DNA of 64,000 nt, taken from Sipunculus nudus (lineage: Eukaryota; Annelida; Sipuncula; Golfingiida; Sipunculidae). Positions 33,419-42,411 of the stretch are shown here, in pieces; the first letter of the stretch is position 1; each line of letters starts with the position of its first letter. Under the pieces are notes generated by a model. That model saw only the letters and a program-made list of their open reading frames with translations, made no database searches and was not told the DNA's origin. The stretch covers positions 72,001 through 136,000 of the forward strand of contig CM049315.1 in NCBI GenBank assembly GCA_026874595.1, written 5' to 3'. A program made the translations under genes and the position numbers.

Positions 33419-33701
33419 CTAAGAAGTCCACTCATGGAAAGCCACAGAACCAAATGGACTGAGGCGGAAGTCACAGCCATAAAAACATCCTTACTACGGA
33501 AAGTCAGAATCAACAAACGCCCACTCAATGTTCCAATATGACCAGAAAAAAAATCCCAAATTGCAGCCAAGCTTTTGAAAATGTAGGAAAACCAGTGAAA
33601 AGTTTGAGTTTGTGGACTCTGATAAATTTGCAATTCTTACAAGAAATTGGAAAGTTCAAGATAATTTTTCTGATGACAAGAAAGTTCTTCTTTATTTAAA
33701 G
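33419..33701 (+). pseudogene. Terminal exon I, right copy, frameshifted
   Basis: It begins like the left exon (KKSTHGKPQ) but lacks 5 bp after AAGCCACAG and 86 bp between CGCCCAC and TCAATGTTCC, corresponding to left 7197-7282. The lost part encodes most of the Myb/SANT-like segment. Neither deletion is a multiple of three, nor is their sum, so the frame is destroyed. This is the clearest functional difference between the arms. Confidence 0.8.
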
Positions 33702-34176
33702 GAAATACTCTGATTTTAAAAATATATTCTCAGTCTAACAAGGAAAGCAGTTTTTAGCGAACCTGTGAGCTTTTGCGATGGTGCAGCGTCGTGCGTCGTG
33801 TGTCGTGTGTCGTGCGTCGTCTGTACGTTAACCATAGCTATCTCAAAAATGGCAGGAGCTAGCATCACCAAATTTTTTGCAAAAGATCAGTCATCTGAAA
33901 AACTAGAACACTTTTTCTTTATTTTTTGGCTAACTGCATTTTCTTAGATTTTATAGAGAAAAAGCTTAAAAACCTTTAAAAATCTTCTTCTCTGAAACTG
34001 TCCAGCCAAATTGTCCAATATTTCACAGTAATGTTCCCTGGAACATTCTCAAGTTTGTTCGAATGGTTCCAGTTTGGTGATTTTTGGCCAAGTAACAGGA
34101 AGTTGAACTTAGTCATCTGCATGCTAAAATTACAATCTCGGAAATGGCTGGAGCTATCATCATCAAATTTTATGCC

Positions 34177-34637
34177 ACCTAGTTTCAAGTTTTCAAGGAT
34201 TTTTTTCACAGAGTCCCTGGATGTCAAGTTGGAAGATTCTAGGACCAATGGTTACAATTTGTGCCCTGTTAATGGATGACCACATCTTCAACGTCTCAAA
34301 AATAGAGATAAAAATTAATTTTTTTAAAAGATTTAGGTGGTGCCACCAGTCTGCAAAAACTGATGTAACACTCCATGATGAATATGCAAGCAAAGGATCA
34401 GGGTGATCAATGCATAAGTTGTTTAGTTACTGGAGCTTTTGTATCAAATTTCTAGTTACTCTGGGAGGTACTTCTAAATCAAATAAATCGGAGGATATTG
34501 GTAACAATGACCTAATTTCAGGTTTCCATGGAGTTTTTAATGGACCTTCCAGGATGTCAAGAAAGAGGATTTTAAGTCAAATGGTTATGATTTGTGCCCC
34601 GTTAACGGACGACGACATCTTTGAGGGTCTCAAAAAT
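34177..34637. repeat. Dispersed repeat outside the right arm
   Basis: Starts abruptly at the arm boundary. It contains TTTAGGTGGTGCCACCAGTC and the strings TGTGCCCTGTTAATGG and TGTGCCCCGTTAACGG. Closely related units occur at 47.3-49.7 kb and 53.7-54.7 kb. Non-coding. Confidence 0.65.
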
Positions 34638-35262
34638 AAAGATAACAATTGACCCATGGGTCACGGCGCTCAGCTGATTGGACTATAAATGTTTCTCCAT
34701 TGTGATACTTTATCGAGTCAATAAAGCTTATGAATATCATGGACGTGTTGGGCTATTATAAAGGAATGTAATGTAATATGTGAGTAAATGATAAATGAAA
34801 TAACCTGACTCATGGATTAATAGAGTAAAATATAGTGGGTTATTTTTTATCTATTTAGGAGGGGTTTAAAATTGCGATATATTTAAGCAAATATGAATGC
34901 AATGACAGCAGTAATAAACAGTATTAGAATGATGATTAGGCTATTTGTTGAAGGATCTTTAGTGTATGGAAGTCTGCAAGACTTCAGTTTGACAGATATG
35001 ATGTTATGATTTACTATGCTGATGAGGGGATTTATGAATTATTGACTGTATGACACAATATCTCTTCAGTCTTGACAAGGTACATTATTTTGATGCCAAC
35101 TATGTCTACATATTATACAATATTGACATAATTTTTGGCATGTACATAGGTACCTATGGACAAATAGTTATACAAAATATTAAAGTATGAATATAACTGA
35201 TTCATCTTGTTCTTTTTTACTAAGGCTGACACTGGGATGGGGTTCAGAGGGCAGTGAGGGCA
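34638..35262. repeat. Dispersed 620-bp repeat, copy 1
   Basis: Begins with TGACCCATGGGTCACGGCGC and TCAGCTGATTGGACTATAAA, and ends near GATGGGGTTCAGAGG. It matches 62388-63012 along its length with minor differences. The first 40 bp are the palindromic end shared by many elements here. The body is AT-rich and non-coding. Confidence 0.75.
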
Positions 35263-35970
35263 GCAAGGAGGTGGATGTAGACAGAAAGGGGAGAGAGAGA
35301 GTGAGAGAGAGACAGAGAGACAGAGAGAGAGAAAGAGACAAAGAGAGGGGCTGGAGCATTCAATAGTTCTTAAACACCTGGAAGGTTAAAATCTAAAATA
35401 TAATGAAAAGTAGATAAAGTCTGATCGGAAAAGGTAATCTTGGCCATGGTTGGTTGATATGATTGAAGATATTGTTGCAAATAATATTTTGAGACCCAAC
35501 CATGTGTTTCCATTGGTTGCCTTTTTGATAAGCTGTTGACAGTTCAACAGTTTACACGTGTCTAATGAGATCTAATTATTTAAATCAAACTATTTTTCTA
35601 TTTTATCATATTAATACAGTAGCCATAAAGTCCCCACTTAACAGGTGAAAGGATTGATGGGGGAGGGGGTTATGATGGGAGTTACAACGCTTCAGTCTCT
35701 CTGTATATATAATCTTTAATTATTAAATTTTATGGAAGAGCAATGGAACTATTGTTCACAGTGCCAAAGAGCAAGGACTCTATGGGATAGGAGGAGTTAC
35801 AGCACCCTTGCATATTCATACAGGATAAGAAATTTAATTCAAGTGCTTACAGGGAAAAAAGTTTATTCATAATTATTAAATATTTCACAGGCAGAGAGGT
35901 GGAGAAACAAAGCAAATCATTTTAATTCCCATTCTACTGAGCCAGGAAAAATTAACGATATTTGCCTTAA
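35263..35970. other. GA microsatellite and endonuclease-element remnant
   Basis: (GA)n with interruptions at about 35290-35346. Text at 35.40-35.60 kb resembles the minus-strand SDH region of the endonuclease element (compare 12.85 and 56.05 kb) but is too decayed to translate. The rest is non-coding. Confidence 0.5.
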
Positions 35971-36098
35971 TTCCTTTTTTTCAATACATCATTTTTTCCA
36001 GGTTTAAAAATGTAACTACACATTTACAGTATAACATTCCTTTTTTTTTAATACATCATTTTTTCCAGGTTTAAAATGTAACTACTCATTTACAGTAT

Positions 36099-36195
<97 letters not shown>
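35971..36195. repeat. 66-bp direct duplication followed by (AT)n
   Basis: AATACATCATTTTTTCCAGG and TTTACAGTATAACAT occur twice, about 65 bp apart. The second copy runs directly into an AT dinucleotide array of about 92 bp (36104-36195) with two G interruptions. Confidence 0.85.
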
Positions 36196-36197
<2 letters not shown>

Positions 36198-36299
36198 CAG
36201 TTGATTCACATTTCTAAATTGTTTTAACATTCATAGCTAATGAATCTGGTATATAGTAGCTGTAAACAGAATGGGGTACAGGGAGGATGGGAGGCGTAG

Positions 36300-36377
36300 G
36301 GGTGAGAGAGAATGGGAGTGAGAGAGCGAGAGAAAGAGAGCTAGGCTGCCAGAGAGAGAGAGAGAGAGAGAGAGAGG
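36300..36377. repeat. (GA)n microsatellite
   Basis: Degenerate AG/GA array; the minus-strand Ser/Leu-rich frame through it is an artefact. The flanking 36196-36945 is AT-rich DNA without any recognisable gene. Confidence 0.85.
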
Positions 36378-36945
36378 CTCTCTGGTAATTACTGACTGAC
36401 CCAGCCTGACCCAGAAATACCAGAGGCAGAAGTTGAACCGGTTATGTAACACTGCCTGAGCACACATTTCACTGACTTGATGAAAACAATCAAGACATGG
36501 TGCTTGACAACTAGAATGACATCTACAGTTTTTGATCAATTGGTTTCAAATTTCATATTTTAACAGATGAAATGCTCATGTGTACATGCTGTGAAAATTA
36601 AATCCACAGCACAAACACTAATAACAGGAATTAAATGTCCACTGCAAGTCATATTAATTATCATGCATGCTTTTTATAAAGGAGTTAACTGTTATTCAAT
36701 AATTACAGGTTGCCCACAGCCAAAAGTACCACTAGCTCAAATGATAAGAGAGTTAAACGATTCATTAAAAATTAATCGAAATTATTGGGCAAATTTCTTT
36801 TTAATTGAAAAATATTAACAGTAACATCTAAAAGATTTCTTTTAATAATATAATTGAAATAAATGATTATTAAAATAAAATTATAAAATATATTCATGAA
36901 TGTATTAATGAATACATTTTGAAAGTATTTGCACTCAAAATTGGT

Positions 36946-37418
36946 TTAAATCATTCCAATAATCATCATGCTGCTGCAGTCTACCATTTTTTCGGCAACC
37001 TTACGCTCCATACCTTCAACTTTCTTTAAATGCTTAATATACACTCCCATTGATGGTACTTTTCCAGAATCCCGGAATTTAAATATTATAAAGGTATACA
37101 TCAAAATTAGTACATCAATTACCTTTTTCCTTTCTGTACTCTTTGAACAACCTGAAAAGATTATATACGGGCAGAGTATTGGAATTGTATACCGTCTGTC
37201 TTTGCCCAAGATACAATTTGACAATATAAAGATGATGTGACACGACATTCACTAAAAAGATGAATTACAGTCTCTTTATCAGTTGCACAATAAGAACATC
37301 TATCATGATCAATAACCTTCCGTTTGAAAAGCTTCTCATTCACAGTTAGTATATCATTCAGTGTTCTAAATTGGAACTGACGTATATACATATCAGAAGT
37401 TACACTGTATACATGCAA
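36946..37418 (-). pseudogene. LINE ORF2 C-terminal Cys/His region
   Basis: Two frames. 37418-37161 reads YIRQFQFRTLNDILTVNEKL and CSYCATDKETVIHLFSEC (C-x2-C-x8-H-x4-C, the zinc-knuckle-like motif of L1/Tx1 ORF2). 37248-36946 gives VIDVLILMYTFIIFKFRDSG and the final helix. A frame shift joins them. Confidence 0.75.
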
Positions 37419-37424
37419 AGCAAG

Positions 37425-37769
37425 GTTCGGGATGAAAATTTTGTCTCAAAGAGTTATTTCTGGGGGGTGCAAAAACACCCCATAACTTCGAGAATATAGG
37501 TCGCAGTGACCTAATTTCAGGTTTGCAAGGAGACCTTTTTATAACCTCTAAGACTGCATAGGGTTCATGGCCCTAGCCCCTACGGTAACGATTTGTGCCC
37601 TGCTAACGGACGGACGGCCGGCCGGACGGAAGGACGACGGACAAGGACCCATCGCTATAGCCCAGCATGACTGAAAGTCAGCTGAGCTAAAAAAATGAAA
37701 AATAGCATTATGGCGCCTTCAGACTAAGTAAGTTGATGACCTTTTGATGTGAGGCTTAGTATATCCAAA
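37425..37769. mobile_element. Short tandem-core-type element inserted in the LINE, copy 1
   Basis: Contains GGGATGAAAATTTTGTCTC, CACCCCATAACTTCGAGAAT, a (ACGG/CCGG)n microsatellite near 37610-37632 and the hairpin end ATGACTGAAAGTCAGCTGAG then CTAAAAA. It continues to TATATCCAAA. It is almost identical to 44553-44911, differing mainly in microsatellite length, so both moved or were duplicated recently. It interrupts the LINE frame after NPEF. Confidence 0.75.
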
Positions 37770-38175
37770 ACTCAGGATTAACAATTTTGGTCATAAGTTT
37801 TTCTTTATTTACTGGCTCAACAGTCTTTGTTTTGTATAATATATTTATAAACAATTTAAAACCTGTTTTTGACAAGTCTATAATATTCTCTCTTAATGGC
37901 ATTAACATGCCCTCCTCCAAGCTGAGAGAAGTATCGCTGCTTCGTAGCAATGATTTCCAGTTTCGAGGTACTGCTTGTTGGACTGAAAACCAGTGGATAA
38001 AATATTTTTGACAGCCAATACTTGACGCATCTAAAATATCAGATAAATATTTTTTCCGTCCGTTGGCATGATAAAAATGGTGAACATATTTTATTCCTAA
38101 ATTATCATGGTTCTTAAAGTAAACTGGTTTACGGTCAATTAGTATGTACTTATTGTTCCACACCTGTTGGAGCAA
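37756..38175 (-). pseudogene. LINE ORF2 region between RT and Cys/His motif
   Basis: A 139-residue frame including VWNNKYILIDRKPVYFKNHD and AVPRNWKSLL. The pattern 'nkyIl.n.kpv..knw...GI..v.dl' is characteristic of the connector region of L1/Tx1 ORF2 proteins. Confidence 0.7.
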
Positions 38176-38321
38176 AATATAATCGATATAAGAAGGTCAT
38201 ATGAGCTAATTTTTTCAATACTTTAAAACAATTACCATAAAATTTTGAGACGTTTATTTGAATATTGCTGTATCAAAATTCGAACCAATATTTTTCATGC
38301 CACCAATTCTTTTACAATAAC

Positions 38322-39511
38322 TAGAATACGGGTAGTCGACAAGCGACTACGTGTATCCGCCAAAATCAGAGAAGGACGGGTGAAGTAAGGCATGGATTGA
38401 GTGGCAAGGGGATATAGAGTTACATGTGTTAAATATTAGAATGGATCTCTGCCACATAAACATGATTGTAGGTGGCGCCACCTGTTATTTGAAACTATCC
38501 AAGATATAAACACAAGCAAAATTTCATGTGGAAAAGTCAAACCACTGCAGAGATATGAGTGATTTTAACCCCAGGCAGATGAACAAATGGACACTGTGCA
38601 AACATGGTTGCAGGTGGCGCCACCTTTTGTTGTGTATGTTATAAAGCTATCCCAGGGCTACATTTGTGTAAAAAAATTTTCCGGATCGGTCAAACGGTTC
38701 CCGAGATATAAGGGTTTATGTGTGAAGCGTTAACGTGAATGTAGGTGGCGCCACATGTCATAAAATCAAGAAAGCTATCTAGGATGTATACGCATGCCGA
38801 ATTTTAGGTGAATTAGTCAAACCACTGCAGAGATATGAGTGATTTTAACCCCAGGCAGATGAACAGATGGACACTGTGCAAACATGGTTGCAGGTGGCGC
38901 CACCTTTTGTTTTGTATGTTATAAAGCTATCCTAGGGCTACATTTGTGTAAAAATTTTTTCCGGATCGGTCAAACGGTTCCCGAGATATATGGGTTTATT
39001 TGTGGAGCGTTAACGTGAATGTAGGTGGCGCCACCTGTCATAAAATCAAGAAAGCTATCTAGGATGTATACGCATGCCGAATTTTAGGTGAATTAGTCAA
39101 ACCACTGCAGAGATATGAGTGATTTTAACCCCAGGCAGATGAAAAGATGGACACTGTGCAAACATGGTTGCAGGTGGCGCCACCTTTTGTTGTGTATGTT
39201 ATAAAGCTATCCTAGGGCTACATTTGTGTAAAAAAAATTTCCGGATCGGTCAAACGGTTCCCGAGATATATGGGTTTATGTGTGGAAACAGACGCACAAA
39301 CGGACGCTGGGCAGAGACGAAAGGTCAGAGGTCAAGGTCACTTGGTTAGGCACCAGTTCACATGTGACCCGATAATTTGTGTAAGTTTCGGAAAAATCTG
39401 TCTAGTAGCCTCAGAGGAGTTCTCCGGAAACGAACGCGGCGGCGGCGGCGGCGGCGGAACCCGGTCAAAACATAGTATCCGCAAAACTTCGTTTTGGCGG
39501 ATACAATTATC
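38322..39511. mobile_element. Tandem-core element with GGTGGCGCCACC palindromes and GTATCCGCCAAAA ends, copy 1
   Basis: Inserted in the LINE. Left end: GTCGACAAGCGAC hairpin then GTGTATCCGCCAAAATCAG. Right end: AGTATCCGCAAAACTTCG then TTTTGGCGGATACAATTA, so GTATCCGCCAAAA is inverted at both ends. The core is a 280-bp dimer repeated three times (ACCACTGCAGAG at 38541, 38821 and 39101). Each dimer has two GGTGGCGCCACC palindromes, at 38471, 38613, 38744 (last base changed), 38893, 39024 and 39173. A (GCG)n run at about 39436-39454 precedes the right end. No protein. Confidence 0.75.
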
Positions 39512-40446
39512 AGGTATGGCTGTTAACTTTGTATTTTTCAACCTTTTCATTCTCGTTATACAAGTAACCCTCTGACTTTCAGTATCTGGTAAGTTAATGC
39601 CCCCGTTTTCCTGCTGACCTACAAGTACCTCATATTTAAGTTTTGGTTTCCTTCCATGCCATATAAAATCCACAATACAACTTTTTATCTTCTTTATAAA
39701 ACCTAAGGGTGGATCCATCGTGTACATAATATATAGTAACTTAGACGTTCCGAAAGTTTCCACAATTAAATTTCTGCCGAAAATTGTCAAGGCTCTTGGT
39801 TTCCTTAAATTGAATGATACTCTGATGTTATCATAAACCTTTTCAAAATTATACTTGTTGCAGAGATCCTGTCTATATGAAAAATATATATCAAGAATTT
39901 TTATTGCGTCTGTATGTAGATTTACCCATTTAAAACGGCTATAATACGGAAAGGAATTTGTTTTCCTCTCCAGCCATGCCGCTTCACATTTATTGTAATT
40001 AATTTCTACAGAGGAACATACTTTAAATCTTTCTAAAATTGAACAAACCACTTCCATTGAATCGATATCCTTAAGAAAAAATGTTGTATCATCGGCAAAT
40101 AAGCACTGTTTTATTTCAAAGTTACCCATATGGATGCCTTTAACAGCATGTGATTCTCTTACCATATTGCCAAAACTTCAATTACGAATACAAATAAATA
40201 TGGAGCCAATGCAAACCTTTATGCAATAGGTTGACCCAAAGAATAAAGTTTTTTTCCAAAACCAAATTTATGTAGGACTCTAAATAGAAAACTATAATCT
40301 AAAGAAACAAATGCTGCTGCAAAATCTATTGCGAAAAGAATTGCCTGTTTATTTCCTAATAAGCAGTAATCAATGACATCACTTTTAAGACGGGTTGTGT
40401 CTGATATTTTCCGACCTTTAATAAAGGGCGTTTGATCAACACCCAT
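39512..40446 (-). pseudogene. LINE reverse transcriptase
   Basis: 40446-40219 reads VDQTPFIKGRKISDTTRLKS and AILFAIDFAAAFVSLDYSFL, where the usual KAFD is AAFV, then FGFGKK. 40165 onward reads KGIHMGNFEIKQCLFADDTT, where FADD is the RT catalytic box, followed by INYNKCEAAWLE and the LRKPRALTIFGRNLIVETFG thumb-like region. An intervening stop separates the two frames. The plus-strand palindrome element cuts off the end. Confidence 0.85.
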
Positions 40447-41319
40447 TATTTTTGGCAGTACCGACTGAATACGTTTAACTTAAATTTTACTTAGGACTTA
40501 AACATCAACATTTACTAAACTTATTGGTCTCCATGAGGATATATATCTGTTATCTTTACCTGCTTTTTTCCACAATGTGACCACTGCTTGCCGCTGGCTT
40601 TTTGTAAGTGACCCTTTTATATGACATTTATTTTAACAGTTAAAACAATCATCTCCTAGTACGTAAAAAAATTCTATATAAAATTCTTTAGGCAATCCAT
40701 CGTTACCTGGGGTTTTATTATGTTTCATTTTTTTAAGGCTGCTTAAAAAAAACCTTTGTTTACGAGTCACTCACAAAACTCTGCTTCGTCTGTTGAAAGT
40801 GTCGGAACATTAATATCGGAAAGTATTTTTGGTTGTTCAATTTTCTTGAAAATAGTTGGCTCGTTTGTATTTTTCTGGGAAAATAATTTTATTTCATTCA
40901 TAATGGAAGCTGGATCAGTGATTTTTTTATCATCCACAACCAATTTTCTGATTGTGAATTTTCGTTTATTTCTTCTCTCAAGATTAAAAAATATTTTGTT
41001 CTTCGTTTTCCCTCCTCAAACCACTTAACCCTGGATCTTATTATTAAGCCTCGGGTGAGATTCTGATGATAATCTTCTCATTCTTGTTTGATTAAATTAT
41101 AATTTATTTGATCATCAGGGTTTGTACTTAAGCGTATCTCAGCATGTTTTAACTTTGTCTCTAATAAATTAAGTTTAGCTCTCTTTTAAATTTAGCCTTT
41201 AAATACTTAATCGTAAATTCTCTTATCTTATATTTAACATAATCCCACCAAAACTGCTCATCATTTTTTTTTCTTAAATTTTCTCTCAAGTCTGTGATAA
41301 AACTTTTCAGACGTTCAAT
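40447..41319 (-). pseudogene. LINE ORF2 linker between endonuclease and RT
   Basis: Translation with several stops gives KNDEQFWWDYVKYKIREFTI, RSRVKWFEEGKTKNKIFFNL with ERRNKRKFTIRKL, and AVVTLWKKAGKDNRYISSWR followed by PISLVNVD. These are the standard pre-RT blocks of L1/Tx1 elements. Too broken for one open frame. Confidence 0.75.
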
Positions 41320-42120
41320 TTAGTCTGCATCCTGTAACAGCAATGTATTTAACTTCCAATAAGAAGGACCATGTAGACGATTGGGCTCTGCATTTAACAA
41401 AGCTGTCACTGCCGAATGGTCAGTCCAAATTGCGGATATGATTTCAACATCGTGTACAGCTGCATTTAAATCAGATGAAATAAAAATGTAATCTAACCTA
41501 CGTTGCCGTAGAGGATTAATGGATCTCCACGTGTATTGACGACGATTAGGTTTCCTTGTTCTCCAAAGGTCTATAAGATCATATCGAGATTTTCTATAAT
41601 TAATTAGTTGATTCGACTTTGGCTTATTGATAAAGTTTGAATCTGCATAAGCATTTGTTTGACATATATTAGTCCCCACCCCATATCTTACAAATTCTGC
41701 CTCAGGGTCAATCTCTGAAATTACATCATTTATTCTGTTGAAGTGTTCTTTCTGCAGCTTTTCCGTATTTGGGGCATAAGTGTTTAATGGATTAATCTTG
41801 TGCCTTGCACTTCAGCTTTTAAAATTATGAATCGTCCGTAAATATCTATCTTGCAACTTATTTCTTTAAATTCGAAGTTATTCCCAATTAATGTAATTTC
41901 ACTTCGTGCAAGCTTGGTTCCGTGGGAAAAATACGATATCCCAGGCCAGTCTCGTCTAAATTGGTTTTGATTATCTTCGGTGCAATGAATTTCTTGTAAA
42001 AAAAATAATACTGTCAGCTCCTTTTTTACTAAGTAACCAGTTAGAGATTTCTCTCCTTTTAGTCAACTGATTAATACCTCTAACATTTAATGTGATAATC
42101 GAAAATTTCGTTATGAATAT
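41320..42120 (-). pseudogene. LINE ORF2 endonuclease domain
   Basis: Starts SIITLNVRGINQLTKRREIS, followed by LLSKKGADSIIFF (frame loss at the LQE box), then in other frames WPGISYFSHGTKLARSE. The C-terminal frame 41679-41320 has YDLIDLWRTRKPNRRQYTWR, QRRLDYIFIS and WTDHSAVTALL. N-terminal Asn, LDYI and TDHSAV are hallmarks of the APE-type endonuclease of L1/Tx1 ORF2. Confidence 0.85.
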
Positions 42121-42411
42121 TGTGTAATGTAATGTTAGACATAAAACAAAGCATGTTGTATATATATTTCCAGTTTTTTTTTCTCGAGCCAATTGCATAT
42201 AGGGGCATTTGAATGTTCTATAAAGCCTCTGTTCATACTTTATGTGAAAGGAAAATACATTCTTTGTCATTATAATGTTATTAAAGGTCTGCTTTTGTTG
42301 GGACCTTTCTGTGTATTGATGGAACAACAAGATATGGAATATGTTATGAACTGTGAAATTATTTCAAACATAAACTTTGAAACGATTTCAAACATCAAAC
42401 AAGCATTGAAA

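Larger units (their letters stand above)
24660..33701 (+). pseudogene. 3' half of split gene: tyrosine-recombinase-like plus Myb/SANT-like, right copy
   Basis: Exons mirror the left copy: 24660-24892, 25172-25304, 25693-25818, 29595-29790, 30236-30370, 31057-31134, 32719-32769 and 33419 onward. All splice sites keep AG and GT and the phases match the left copy. It shares the TAA in exon B (25263-25265). In addition its last exon has lost 5 bp and 86 bp, so the Myb/SANT-like segment is out of frame. The 5' exons are absent, with the DIRS element starting about 200 bp upstream of exon A. Confidence 0.7.
21588..34176 (-). repeat. Right arm of giant inverted duplication
   Basis: Reverse-complement partner of 6560-19905. 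Relative to the left arm it lacks 737 bp (left 16312-17048), 86 bp and 5 bp in the last gene exon and some sequence near 33.8 kb, but keeps 44 bp in the DIRS element. At its inner end the DIRS element continues naturally into gag (ancestral continuity). At its outer end (34176) composite repeat A is cut off and replaced by CACCTAGTTTCAAG of another repeat family. Confidence 0.95.

Noticed and set aside
36237-36539. 100-residue minus-strand frame at 36.2-36.5 kb
   Set aside because: Its C-terminal third is a (GA)n translation and the rest has no recognisable family or splice sites.
38460-39190. Possible CRISPR array (regularly spaced palindromic repeats)
   Set aside because: The spacers are themselves repeated in a 280-bp dimer, the same palindrome is dispersed over the window, and the host is an intron-bearing animal.
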